Shown one piece after another: positions 44,406-53,189 of a stretch of DNA of 64,000 bases. The stretch covers positions 2,288,001-2,352,000 of the forward strand of contig CP143946.1 in the NCBI GenBank assembly GCA_036419695.1. Reading direction: 5' to 3'. Within the stretch, counting starts at the first letter, position 1, and every line of letters begins with the position of its first letter. The translations under genes and the position numbers were made by a program. Under the pieces are notes generated by a model, which did no database searches, had not been told where the DNA came from, and saw only the letters and a program-made list of their open reading frames with translations. Source of the DNA: [Clostridium] symbiosum. Lineage in GTDB: Bacteria > Bacillota > Clostridia > Lachnospirales > Lachnospiraceae.

Positions 44406-45689
44406 ATGCAGAGATATGGACGTGGTTATGGAGATCTACGCGCCTGTGAAGCAATGGGGACAGAGCCGGGCTACCTGCAGGTAAACGTAGTAAACAATGA
44501 GAATAATTTCCCTGTACAGGGGGCAGACGTTACAATTCGGTATCAGGGAACGGAGAGACCGGAAGAGGTGCTTCAGACTAATAATTCCGGGCAGACGGAT
44601 TCCATCACCGTGACGGCTCCCCCTGTGGAGCTGAGCCTGAATAAGGAAAACCTGATCCGGCCCTATTCCGAATATACGGTGTCTGTAACGGCTCCGGGAT
44701 TTGAACCGATCACGGTAGTCGGAACCGAGGTGCTGGCAGGGGTGACGGCGATTCAGCCAATCCGGTTAATCCCGCTGGCCGACGAGCAGGGAACGCGGGC
44801 GGAGATAGATATCCCGGATCACACACTTTATGGAACCTATCCTCCGAAGATTGCAGAGGATGAGATTAAACCGACCAATGAGACGGGCGAGATCGTCTTA
44901 AGCCGCGTGGTGGTGCCCCAGACGATCGTCGTGCATGACGGAGTGCCGTCGAACGCATCGGCGAAGAACTATTACGTTCCCTACAGGGACTATATCAAAA
45001 ATGTAGCATGCAGTGAAATATATGCGACATGGCCTCAGGCAACGATTGTAGCCAATGTCCTCGCGATCATGTCCTTTACGCTGAACCGCGTCTATACGGA
45101 GTGGTACAGGAATCAGGGGTATGATTTTACAATCACTTCGTCCACCGCGTTTGATCACAAGTGGATTTACGGCAGGGATACTTTTGACACCATCAATGTG
45201 GTGGTGGACGATATATTTGACAGCTACCTTTCCAGGCCTGGTGTAAAACAGCCTATTTTAACCCAGTACTGCGACGGAAGACAGGTAACCTGCCCGAACT
45301 GGATGACCCAGTGGGGCTCCTGTGATCTGGGAGAACGGGGATACAGCCCGATTGAAATACTCAGGCATTTTTACGGAAACGATATGTACATCAACACCGC
45401 CGAGATGATATCGGGTATTCCGGCATCATTCCCGGGAACCAGCCTGACCGTCGGTTCCAGCGGTGATAAGGTGAGACAGATGCAGGAGCAGCTCGACACG
45501 ATTGCCTCTGTTTATACATCCATTCCGCGTGTGGCGGTAGACGGAATCTATGGGCCCGCTACGGCGGAATCCGTAAGGGTGTTCCAGTCTATTTTCGGCC
45601 TGCCTCAGACCGGGGTGGTGGATTTTGCCACCTGGTATAAGATTTCACATATTTATGTCGGCATTACACGGATTGCCGAGCTTTCATAA
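44406..45689 (+). CDS. SpoIID-like / peptidoglycan-binding domain protein
   Basis: The product is about 427 residues. The N-terminal ~120 residues are a carboxypeptidase-regulatory-like beta domain (LQVNVVNNENNFPVQGADVTI). A middle region (YYVPYRDYIKNVACSEIYATWP, ISFTLNRVYTEW-like, TQYCDGRQVTCPNWMTQWG) resembles SpoIID/LytB-type modules widespread in clostridia. The C-terminal ~75 residues are a PG_binding_1 repeat (GSSGDKVRQMQEQL...VDGIYGPATAESVRVFQ). There is no signal peptide, so it may be exported another way or act in spore cortex work from the mother cell. Start at 44406 or at 44388. Confidence 0.75.
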   Translation: MQRYGRGYGDLRACEAMGTEPGYLQVNVVNNENNFPVQGADVTIRYQGTERPEEVLQTNNSGQTDSITVTAPPVELSLNKENLIRPYSEYTVSVTAPGFEPITVVGTEVLAGVTAIQPIRLIPLADEQGTRAEIDIPDHTLYGTYPPKIAEDEIKPTNETGEIVLSRVVVPQTIVVHDGVPSNASAKNYYVPYRDYIKNVACSEIYATWPQATIVANVLAIMSFTLNRVYTEWYRNQGYDFTITSSTAFDHKWIYGRDTFDTINVVVDDIFDSYLSRPGVKQPILTQYCDGRQVTCPNWMTQWGSCDLGERGYSPIEILRHFYGNDMYINTAEMISGIPASFPGTSLTVGSSGDKVRQMQEQLDTIASVYTSIPRVAVDGIYGPATAESVRVFQSIFGLPQTGVVDFATWYKISHIYVGITRIAELS

Positions 45690-45748
45690 AGCCGGAAAAC
45701 CAAATTGATTTTATAAAAATATAACAAAAGATAAGAAGGAGAAGTGCT

Positions 45749-47179
45749 ATGAACAGCCTGTCTGCCAGGGAGCAGAAGAAGAAAGAGATTAAAAAAAGCG
45801 GAGCGGGCTCCATCACGGAGGGTGTAATCTGGAAACAGCTTCTGCTGTTTTTCTTTCCGATTCTGTTTGGTACGTTTTTTCAGCAGCTCTATAACACGGT
45901 AGATGCTATTATTGTAGGACGGTTTGTGGGGAAGGAGGCCCTGGCGGCGGTAGGCGGCAGCACGGGAATGCTGATCAACCTGCTGGTCGGCTTTTTCGTC
46001 GGCCTTTCTTCCGGGGCAACCGTCATTATATCCCAGTTTTATGGTGCGCAGAATGAGAAGAGAGTCAGTGAGGCGGTTCATACCGCCATGGCTTTTTCTC
46101 TTGTCTGCGGCCTGGGAATGACTGTAATCGGCCTGCTTTTTGGACGGACAGCCCTGGAGGCAATGGGAACTCCGGAAGAAATTATGGATTATTCTCTTTC
46201 TTATTTAAATATTTATTTCGTGGGAATTATCACGAACCTGATTTACAACATGGGAGCCGGCATCCTGAGGGCGATCGGCGATTCCAAACGCCCTCTCTAT
46301 TTCCTGATGGCCAGTTGCTTCACCAATATTGTGCTGGATATCCTGCTGGTAGTTATTCTTAAAATGGAAGTGAGGGGAGCGGCGATTGCGACCGTATTTT
46401 CCCAGTTAGTCAGCGCGGTTTTAGTGGTGACCGCCCTGATGAAGGCGACGGATTCCTACAAACTGATTATCAAAAAGATCCGTTTAAACCTTTTCATGGT
46501 TCAGCGTATTATCAAGATCGGGCTTCCGGCCGGGCTTCAGTCGGTTATGTACGCCCTTTCCAATATTATTATCCAGAGCAGCGTCAACTCCCTTGGTACG
46601 GATACTATTGCGGCGTGGACCGCCTACAGTAAGATTGACAGCGTGTACTGGATGATTATCAGCGCCCTTGGAATTTCCATTACTACCTTTGTCGGACAAA
46701 ATTACGGGGCGGGGAAAATTACGCGGGTCAAGAGAGGCGTCAATGTCTGTCTTGGAGTTACCGCCATTATCACCCTGATTCTCTGTACGGTCCTGTATCT
46801 TTTCGGAGGATATGTGTATCTCCTGTTTACAACGGACGTGGACGTTATCGCAAAGGGCATGGAGATCCTTCATTTCCTTGTGCCGACGTTTATCCTCTAT
46901 ATTTGCATCGAGATTTTCTCGGGCGCGCTCCGTGGTGTGGGCGACTGCTGGATCCCGATGATCATGACGGCCCTGGGCGTCTGCACGCTCCGTGTTGTAT
47001 GGATTATTATCGCAGTTCCGCTCCGGCCGAGTATTATCACCGTCATATTCAGCTATCCGCTGACATGGGGAATTACCACGGTGCTGTTTATCATTTACTA
47101 TTACTGTTTCAGCACCCTGAAAAAGTTTAATGTACCGCTGCCGAGACTGCGCAGAAAGAGAAGAAGACGGCTGGAATAA
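45749..47179 (+). CDS. MATE-family efflux transporter
   Basis: The product is 476 residues with twelve membrane segments in two homologous halves. Opening WKQLLLFFFPILFGTFFQQLYNTVDAIIVGRFVGKEALAAVGGS is the MATE signature, and the second half starts near IKIGLPAGLQSVMYALSN. Family members export drugs or metabolites using Na+ or H+ gradients. Preceded by AGAAGGAGAAG. The C-terminus is strongly basic (R-K-R-R-R-R). No linked regulator. Confidence 0.92.
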   Translation: MNSLSAREQKKKEIKKSGAGSITEGVIWKQLLLFFFPILFGTFFQQLYNTVDAIIVGRFVGKEALAAVGGSTGMLINLLVGFFVGLSSGATVIISQFYGAQNEKRVSEAVHTAMAFSLVCGLGMTVIGLLFGRTALEAMGTPEEIMDYSLSYLNIYFVGIITNLIYNMGAGILRAIGDSKRPLYFLMASCFTNIVLDILLVVILKMEVRGAAIATVFSQLVSAVLVVTALMKATDSYKLIIKKIRLNLFMVQRIIKIGLPAGLQSVMYALSNIIIQSSVNSLGTDTIAAWTAYSKIDSVYWMIISALGISITTFVGQNYGAGKITRVKRGVNVCLGVTAIITLILCTVLYLFGGYVYLLFTTDVDVIAKGMEILHFLVPTFILYICIEIFSGALRGVGDCWIPMIMTALGVCTLRVVWIIIAVPLRPSIITVIFSYPLTWGITTVLFIIYYYCFSTLKKFNVPLPRLRRKRRRRLE

Positions 47180-47310
47180 GAAGCAACAAATGGTAGACAC
47201 TTCCGGTTAATTGTGGTAATCTGTCTATAAGAGAACGAAATTATCAAGTTAATGTGAAAAATTCATTTTATTGTTTTTTTCACCGGAGTGAATAAGAAAG
47301 GATGAAAGCT

Positions 47311-48021
47311 ATGGATTATGAACAGATGAATCAGGTTTACCAGGCGGAAGGATATGGCCGGGAGACACTGGGACAATATGTTGCAAAGACTTATCTTTGG
47401 ATGTTTGCAGGACTGATGCTCACCTTTGCGGTTGCGGTTGCAGGTTATTTATCGGGAGCGATTTTATTTGTCTTTGCAATCCCGTACGGATTGATTGTCA
47501 TATCGGGACTGGAACTGCTTACCGTATTCTGGATGTCCGCCAGAGTCAATAAGATGTCGGTGGGCGCGGCAAGGGGAATGTTCCTTTTCTACGCGGCTTT
47601 AAACGGAATCGTATTTTCAGCCTACTTCCTGGTATTCGGAGCAGTGCAGCTGCTTCTCGTATTTGTGGCGACTTCCCTGTTCTTTGGAATTATGGCAGGC
47701 GTCAGCCTGATCTTTAAGATTGACATCAGCGGAATCAGACCACTTCTTGTGGGCGGTTTGTTTTTCCTGATTATCTTCGGCGTGCTGTCCATGTTCCTGA
47801 ACCTGGGAGCCATGGAAACCGTTATGTGCTACGTGGGGATCGCTGTTTTCCTTGGGTTTACCGCATACGACACGGGCAAGATCAGAACGAACTATACTTA
47901 CTTTGCAGGCAACCAGGAGATTCTGGAGAAAGCATCCATCTTCTCCGCACTGTCCCTGTATCTTGACTTTATCAATCTGTTCCTTTACATCTTAAGACTT
48001 TTGAACAGAAGCAGAAATTAA
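47311..48021 (+). CDS. Bax inhibitor-1/YccA family membrane protein
   Basis: The product is about 236 residues with seven membrane segments. Markers are TLGQYVAKTYLWMFAGLMLTF, FLGFTAYDTGKI and the terminal ALSLYLDFINLFLYILRLL, where the paired Asp residues of the family pH-sensitive latch sit. Bacterial members are Ca2+-leak channels. ATG 47311 is better spaced from AGAAAGGA than ATG 47302. Single gene. Confidence 0.9.
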   Translation: MDYEQMNQVYQAEGYGRETLGQYVAKTYLWMFAGLMLTFAVAVAGYLSGAILFVFAIPYGLIVISGLELLTVFWMSARVNKMSVGAARGMFLFYAALNGIVFSAYFLVFGAVQLLLVFVATSLFFGIMAGVSLIFKIDISGIRPLLVGGLFFLIIFGVLSMFLNLGAMETVMCYVGIAVFLGFTAYDTGKIRTNYTYFAGNQEILEKASIFSALSLYLDFINLFLYILRLLNRSRN

Positions 48022-48357
48022 GGAGGCTGTCTCATAACAGCCCGTCCGGCCGGCGGCCCGCGATGACAGACAGGTAAAATCCTGGCTGGCGTCACGGGCG
48101 CGCCGGTTTTTTATATCATAAGAAAATGCTCCTATGATATAAAAAGCCTCCGGGCAGGATGCGCACTCGCGCGAAGATGTAATATGCCGCTATGCGGCCG
48201 CGCTTGGTGCGAGAGTCCGGCGGCGCTGCGGTGTCATATCATGCAAGAAATTTTTCCTGTTCGGTGGTAGAATGACAAAAATGCCCCGGGGCAGTGGAAA
48301 TAAGATACTCCGCGGTTTCTCCGGCGCGATGATACAGGAAGAAGGAGGGGAATTAAA
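48022..48357. repeat. Intergenic region with nested inverted repeats, possible dispersed repeat element
   Basis: This 336-nt gap has no credible gene. It begins with GGCTGT-N6-ACAGCC just after the stop, then GC-rich sequence, then a perfect 13-bp repeat TTTTTATATCATA (48108-48120) / TATGATATAAAAA (48133-48145). A GC-rich stretch with a short inverted CTCGC/GCGAG pair (48166-48213 area) follows. The last ~110 nt lead to the AraC gene. The nested structure resembles a mobile or REP-like extragenic element, but only one copy was noticed in this window. Confidence 0.45.
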
Positions 48358-49224
48358 ATGCCTCATGAGGGGGAACAGCGTCATATTTATTATGACAGCG
48401 ATTTGAAATTGGAAGCGTATAATTTAAGAGGGATTGTCCAGAAATTCCCCAACCATTTCCATGAATATTATGTAGTAGGGTTTGTGGAGGGCGGCAGCAG
48501 GCATCTCTGGTGCAGGGGCCGGGAGTACGATTTAACGGCGGGCGATCTTTTGCTGTTTAATCCGCGTGACAATCATTTCTGCGCGCCGGTCAATGGGGAA
48601 CTGCTGGATTACAGGGGGATCAATATCGGCCGGGATGTGATGGTGAGGGCGGTCGGCGAGATTACCGGCCGGGAATTTGTTCCTCATTTCACACAGAATG
48701 TTGTTTTTCACAGCGAACTGGCCCAGTCGGTGGGAGAGCTTTATGATGCGATTCTGTCGCATGCGCCCGTAATGAAAAAAGAGGAGACCTTCTTTTTTAT
48801 GCTTCAGCAGGTACTGCAGGAATATGTGCAGCCCTTTGAGGAGGCGGACGTAACGGAGCCGGATCAGCAGATCAGGACGCTTTGTACCTATATGGAAGAA
48901 CACTTCGACGAAAATATTACCCTCGATGAACTGCTGTCCATGACGAACTTCGGGAAGTCCTATTTGCTGCGTTCCTTTACAAAACAGGTCGGTGTTTCAC
49001 CTTACCGCTATCTGCAGACCGTGAGACTGGATCGGGCAAAGAAATTTCTGGAACAGGGGATTCTGCCGATTGATGCGGCGAATATGGCCGGGTTCTCGGA
49101 TCAGAGTCATTTCACGAATTTCTTTAAGGAATTCATCGGCCTGACGCCGAAACAGTATCAGAAAATCTTTACCGGCACGCCGCAGGCCGCCGTTAAGACG
49201 GAGGAGGATAAAAATGAAAAATAA
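48358..49224 (+). CDS. AraC-family transcriptional regulator
   Basis: The product is 288 residues. The N-terminal half is a cupin-type sensor (FPNHFHEYYVVGFVEGG, YDLTAGDLLLFNPRDNH). The C-terminal ~100 residues hold two helix-turn-helix motifs (LDELLSMTNFGKSYLLRSFTKQVGVSPYRYLQTVRLDRAKKFL, then AANMAGFSDQSHFTNFFKEFIGLTPKQY). Overlaps the EamA transporter gene by 11 nt, so the two are coexpressed and it probably controls that exporter. ATG after GAAGGAGGGG. Confidence 0.93.
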   Translation: MPHEGEQRHIYYDSDLKLEAYNLRGIVQKFPNHFHEYYVVGFVEGGSRHLWCRGREYDLTAGDLLLFNPRDNHFCAPVNGELLDYRGINIGRDVMVRAVGEITGREFVPHFTQNVVFHSELAQSVGELYDAILSHAPVMKKEETFFFMLQQVLQEYVQPFEEADVTEPDQQIRTLCTYMEEHFDENITLDELLSMTNFGKSYLLRSFTKQVGVSPYRYLQTVRLDRAKKFLEQGILPIDAANMAGFSDQSHFTNFFKEFIGLTPKQYQKIFTGTPQAAVKTEEDKNEK

Positions 49225-50137
49225 ATCTCTGGCGGGCCATATTGCCGCCTTTGTCACGATCCTGATCTGGGGGACGACATTTATATCAACTAAGGTGCTT
49301 CTTCAGTCCTTTTCACCGATCGAGATACTCTTTATCCGTTTTGTCATAGGATATGTGGCGCTCTGGTGCGTCTGCCCCCGCAGGCTTACCCTGTCCGACC
49401 GGAAACAGGAGGGATACTTTGCACTGGCGGGCCTGCTTGGCGTGACGCTTTACTACCTGTTTGAAAATATTGCTCTGACGTATACGCTGGCATCCAACGT
49501 GGGCGTTATTATCTCAATTGCCCCATTTTTCACCGTAATCTTTACCTGCCTGTTTCTGCATGAAGGGCGTCCCGGCCCGCGGTTTTTCTGCGGTTTTCTG
49601 ATTGCCATGGCGGGAATCTTCCTGATCAGTTTTGACAGTAAGATGGAACTGAAGCTCAATCCGCTTGGGGATATCCTGGCCGTGATGGCGGCGGTGCTCT
49701 GGGCTGCTTATTCCACGCTGATGAAAAAGATTACGGGGTATGGCTATAATACGATTCAGACGACGCGGAGAATTTTCTTCTACGGAATCGGCCTGATGAT
49801 CCCCGTTCTGTTTATCATGGACTTCCACGTGGAGCTTTGGCAGTTCTATGATATGAAGATGTTTTTAAACCTGGTTTTCCTGGGACTCGGCGCGTCGGCC
49901 CTCTGCTTTGTAACTTGGAATTTTGCCGTGAAGATGGTGGGTTCGGTGAAGACCATCATCTATATTTATATGGTTCCCGTTATTACAGCCGTTACATCGG
50001 CCCTGATTCTTCATGAGAAGATGACGAAAGCGATAGTCGGCGGCATTGCCCTGACCCTGCTGGGCCTGTTTTTGTCGGAGGACAGAAGGGGGGGCAGGGA
50101 AAACGCAAAAGGAACACAGCCGGGGAGAACAGGATGA
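49214..50137 (+). CDS. EamA/DMT-family transporter
   Basis: The product is 307 residues with ten membrane segments in two EamA repeats (WGTTFISTKVLLQSFSPIEILFIRF, and a second starting near NPLGDILAVMAAVLWAAYSTLMKK). Such proteins export amino acids or other metabolites. It is translationally coupled to the AraC regulator upstream and converges with the LysR gene, whose stop lies 4 nt away. Confidence 0.9.
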   Translation: MKNKSLAGHIAAFVTILIWGTTFISTKVLLQSFSPIEILFIRFVIGYVALWCVCPRRLTLSDRKQEGYFALAGLLGVTLYYLFENIALTYTLASNVGVIISIAPFFTVIFTCLFLHEGRPGPRFFCGFLIAMAGIFLISFDSKMELKLNPLGDILAVMAAVLWAAYSTLMKKITGYGYNTIQTTRRIFFYGIGLMIPVLFIMDFHVELWQFYDMKMFLNLVFLGLGASALCFVTWNFAVKMVGSVKTIIYIYMVPVITAVTSALILHEKMTKAIVGGIALTLLGLFLSEDRRGGRENAKGTQPGRTG

Positions 50138-50140
50138 TTT

Positions 50141-51031
50141 TTAGTTACTGTTCACAGGCCGCATCTCTTCATATACTTTCCTATAAATATCGGAGAAAAC
50201 ACTCCCCTTGTTCCAGATAAACGTAAAGTCATGCTCCAACTGGAAATCCCTCAGGTTCAGAGGGCGGAGCATACCGTCTTCGATTCCCTGTAAGGCCGCG
50301 GCCTGATAGAGGAAGGAGATTCCCAAATCCGCCTTCAGCAGTTCCAGGATGACATGAATGTTGCCTATCTCGGTGATATGGGCAAAATCAGTGATGCGGA
50401 TATTCTTCATATCCAGGTGCTTTTCCAGAATATCCCTGGTACCGGAACCGCTTTCTCTGAGTAACAGGTGTTCGTCCAGCAGATCCCGGAGGCAGCACGG
50501 CTCCTTTGAAAAGACATGGCGGGAAGAGCAGATGGGAATGAACGGTTCGGTTCGGTAAATCAGGGAATCGTATTCGGCCGTATCGTAATTGCCCTCCACC
50601 AGGGCAAAGTGGATATTTCCTGCATGGAGCCTCTTTAAAAGATCATCCGTGTTGGAGATGATCATGCTCAGGCTGACCTCCGGATGGCGGGTCAGGTAGG
50701 AGGCCAGGGGAACGGAGATGACGGATTCCCCAATGGTCATGGTCGTGCCGAACCGCAGCGCAAGCCCGTGGGTCGAGAGCTGGGAGAATTGCTCCAGCAT
50801 AAACTGTTCATCGTTTTTAAGGGCTGCCGCCGTTCTGAGAAGTATTTCACCGGCAGGGGTCAGATGGATTTTCTTTCCCTCGTACTGGAAGAGTTTGACG
50901 TGGTACAGGCTTTCCAGATAGTGAATGTGCTGGGAAACGGCCGGCTGCGTAATATGAAGCGCCTCGGCGGCCTTTGTATAATTCATATGTTCGCATACGG
51001 CTAGAAACGTATTGACCCTGAAGTCCAACAT
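50141..51031 (-). CDS. LysR-family transcriptional regulator
   Basis: The product is 296 residues. The N-terminal winged helix (FLAVCEHMNYTKAAEALHITQPAVSQHIHYLESLYHVKLFQYEGKKIHLTPAG) is classical LysR, followed by a periplasmic-binding-like sensor domain. ATG after AGGAGGAAT. It is divergent from a YeiH-family gene, the common pairing for this transporter, so it likely regulates yeiH and itself. Confidence 0.93.
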   Translation of the reverse strand: MLDFRVNTFLAVCEHMNYTKAAEALHITQPAVSQHIHYLESLYHVKLFQYEGKKIHLTPAGEILLRTAAALKNDEQFMLEQFSQLSTHGLALRFGTTMTIGESVISVPLASYLTRHPEVSLSMIISNTDDLLKRLHAGNIHFALVEGNYDTAEYDSLIYRTEPFIPICSSRHVFSKEPCCLRDLLDEHLLLRESGSGTRDILEKHLDMKNIRITDFAHITEIGNIHVILELLKADLGISFLYQAAALQGIEDGMLRPLNLRDFQLEHDFTFIWNKGSVFSDIYRKVYEEMRPVNSN

Positions 51032-51130
51032 AATAGATTCCTCCTGATATCAGCAGAGCCGTTCCACATTTGGAATGTGTCCCTGCTTTTTTTATATTCC
51101 TGTAATCGGAGCATGAAACATGTACGATAA

Positions 51131-51158
51131 TATATATTTATTATAACATAAATATATA
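51131..51158. promoter_or_regulatory. AT-rich inverted repeat between LysR and YeiH genes, candidate LysR site
   Basis: TATATATTTAT (51131-51141), 6 nt, then ATAAATATATA (51148-51158): an exact 11-bp inverted repeat about 100 nt upstream of the LysR start and 180 nt before the YeiH gene. The position suits a LysR-type operator, but the sequence is simple AT and may also mark promoter DNA. Confidence 0.4.
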
Positions 51159-51337
51159 TAATTTTACATTATTGAATTGGAGAGTTACCATATATTTCAT
51201 AATAAACAGATGCTTCAGCCTGAGCGTTTTAAAATTTAACAATGTAAAGCGTGCAGAATGCGCTTTTCATTGGTGGGAGTGGAAGAGGGGGCCGGAGCAT
51301 CTGAAATTTATTACAGATAGAATCAGGAGGAAATGAA

Positions 51338-52378
51338 ATGGAGTTTATGAAAGAGAATGGAAAAGGCCTGCTTCTCTGCCTGGCGGTTGCGATTCCGTCC
51401 TGGTTTGCAGGAAAGTTATTCCCTGTGGTCGGAGGAGCCGTGATCGCGATTATTGCAGGAATGCTGATCACCATGTTTATCAGGGATAAATCACCTTTTG
51501 CGGGAGGCATCCGCTTTACTTCAAAGAAGATTCTGCAGTGGGCCGTTATCTTACTGGGATTCGGACTGAACCTGCACATAATTCTGGAAACGGGAAGACA
51601 GTCTCTTCCAATTATTATTTCTACAATCACTACTTCACTCGTGATTGCATTTCTGTTACATAAGACAATGCACATTCCGTCCAATATCTCGACGCTGATT
51701 GGAGTCGGTTCTTCCATCTGCGGAGGCTCGGCGATAGCGGCCACGGCGCCGGTCATCGATGCCAACGACGAGGAGGTGGCCCAGGCAATATCCGTTATCT
51801 TTTTCTTCAATGTCCTCGCTGCCATCCTGTTTCCGGTTTTCGGCAAATTCCTGGGCTTTGATACAACGACGGGCAATGCCTTCGGTATCTTCGCCGGTAC
51901 GGCGGTCAACGACACCTCCTCGGTAACGGCCACGGCCGCCACCTGGGACAGCATGTGGAACCTGGGTTCGGCCACACTCGACAAGGCGGTCACGGTCAAA
52001 CTGACCAGGACACTGGCAATCATACCGATTACACTGGTGCTTGCCTTTATCAGGGCGGAAAAAGAGGAGAAAGAGGATAAGGCAGAGGGGAAGAAAGTCA
52101 GCATGAAGCAGATATTTCCTTTTTTCATCCTCTACTTTATCGGCGCGTCGATTATCACGACGGTCGCGCTGCAGATGGGAGCTCCGGTGGCCATTTTTAA
52201 TCCCATCAAAGAGTTGAGCAAGTTTTTCATTGTCCTTGCGATGGCGGCAATCGGCCTGAATACAAATATTGTGGATTTGATTCGGACGGGAGGCAAACCG
52301 ATTATCATGGGGGTATGCTGCTGGGTCGGAATCACGGGAGTCAGTCTGGTGATGCAGAGAATGCTGGGAATCTGGTAG
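51338..52378 (+). CDS. YeiH-family putative sulfate/anion exporter
   Basis: The product is 346 residues with about ten membrane segments. Family markers are KILQWAVILLGFGLNL, GVGSSICGGSAIAATAPVI, GTAVNDTSSVTA and AMAAIGLNTNI. The family is annotated as putative sulfate exporters, but transport data are few. Preceded by CAGGAGGAAAT. Divergent from a LysR regulator, as in many bacteria. Confidence 0.92.
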   Translation: MEFMKENGKGLLLCLAVAIPSWFAGKLFPVVGGAVIAIIAGMLITMFIRDKSPFAGGIRFTSKKILQWAVILLGFGLNLHIILETGRQSLPIIISTITTSLVIAFLLHKTMHIPSNISTLIGVGSSICGGSAIAATAPVIDANDEEVAQAISVIFFFNVLAAILFPVFGKFLGFDTTTGNAFGIFAGTAVNDTSSVTATAATWDSMWNLGSATLDKAVTVKLTRTLAIIPITLVLAFIRAEKEEKEDKAEGKKVSMKQIFPFFILYFIGASIITTVALQMGAPVAIFNPIKELSKFFIVLAMAAIGLNTNIVDLIRTGGKPIIMGVCCWVGITGVSLVMQRMLGIW

Positions 52379-52393
52379 GAAGCGAACTTAAAC

Positions 52394-52423
52394 TTTACAA
52401 ACCCGATCCCTGTGTTATACAAT
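52394..52423 (+). promoter_or_regulatory. Promoter upstream of the MerR gene
   Basis: TTTACA (52394-52399), then TATACA (52416-52421, 16-nt spacer) or TACAAT (52418-52423, 18-nt spacer). It lies just after the YeiH stop codon. Confidence 0.4.
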
Positions 52424-52493
52424 AATCATGACAATTCTGCCCTGAAAAGGGGTGGGGAGCCGTGTACCGGACAGTCCGGCGAAAGGAGATGCC

Positions 52494-52901
52494 ATGACGA
52501 TTGCAGAAGTGAGTAAAATGTTTGAAATATCGGCCGATACACTCCGCTATTATGAGCGAATCGGCCTGATTCCCCCGGTGCCGCGCACAAAGAGCGGAAT
52601 CAGGGATTATGACGAGAGTTCCCTTGGATGGATCCAGCTTATGAAGTGTATGAGAAAGGCGGGAGTTCAGATTGAGGCGCTTGTCGAGTATGTATCCCTG
52701 TTTGAACAGGGGGAGGAGACAGCAGAGGCGCGCAGGAATATCCTCATTGAGCAGAGGGAACAGCTCCTTTTGAGAATGGAGGATCTGAAGGTATCCCTGG
52801 AACGGCTGGACAGCAAGATTGAACATTATGAGCAGGGGCTTCGGCAGGTGGAGGAAAACCTGAGGAAACCGGTGGAGCTGGAGACTAAAAAGGGCGCCTG
52901 A
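52494..52901 (+). CDS. MerR-family transcriptional regulator
   Basis: The product is 135 residues. MTIAEVSKMFEISADTLRYYERIGLI is the MerR winged helix, and residues ~75-125 form a dimerisation coiled coil rich in Glu/Leu/Arg. No metal-binding Cys are present, so it is not of the metal-sensing type. It resembles regulators of stress or NAD(P)H-dependent enzyme genes, but no such gene is adjacent. ATG 52494 follows AAAGGAGA. It is followed by a terminator-like structure rather than a target gene. Confidence 0.88.
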   Translation: MTIAEVSKMFEISADTLRYYERIGLIPPVPRTKSGIRDYDESSLGWIQLMKCMRKAGVQIEALVEYVSLFEQGEETAEARRNILIEQREQLLLRMEDLKVSLERLDSKIEHYEQGLRQVEENLRKPVELETKKGA

Positions 52902-52983
52902 AACCAGGGAGCGTTTTGGCTTCCGGTTGCTGCATATTGGTATTATTGTAAGAAAAGTGTCAGAAAAATTCACAATTTCTATA

Positions 52984-53014
52984 TTGACTTACCCCGGAGG
53001 GGATTTGGTATAAT
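52984..53014 (+). promoter_or_regulatory. Promoter of the lysozyme gene, overlapping a hairpin arm
   Basis: TTGACT (52984-52989), a 19-nt spacer containing CCCCGGAGGGG, and TATAAT (53009-53014). Predicted leader about 170 nt to ATG 53190. Confidence 0.5.
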
Positions 53015-53056
53015 GTTGGCGGAGCAACTATTATCCAGATGCCCTCCGGGGTTTTT
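52992..53056 (+). terminator. Long-loop terminator after the MerR gene
   Basis: CCCCGGAGGG (52992-53001) pairs exactly with CCCTCCGGGG (53042-53051), followed by T5 (53052-53056). The 40-nt loop contains the -10 box and presumed start site of the lysozyme promoter. Confidence 0.6.
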
Positions 53057-53189
53057 ACGTAAACAGAGAAAATGGGATTTTCTTTAAAAATACGGATGGA
53101 AGATCAATTTCATTGCCCCTTATCCGGGGAATATCAGCGGTAAGGCACCGGTGTAATGGAAGGTCTTCGGAAAGGAATGTATTTACTTT

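Noticed and set aside
51229..52128. 299-codon minus-strand frame
   Set aside because: Antisense to the YeiH gene; no domain or ribosome site.
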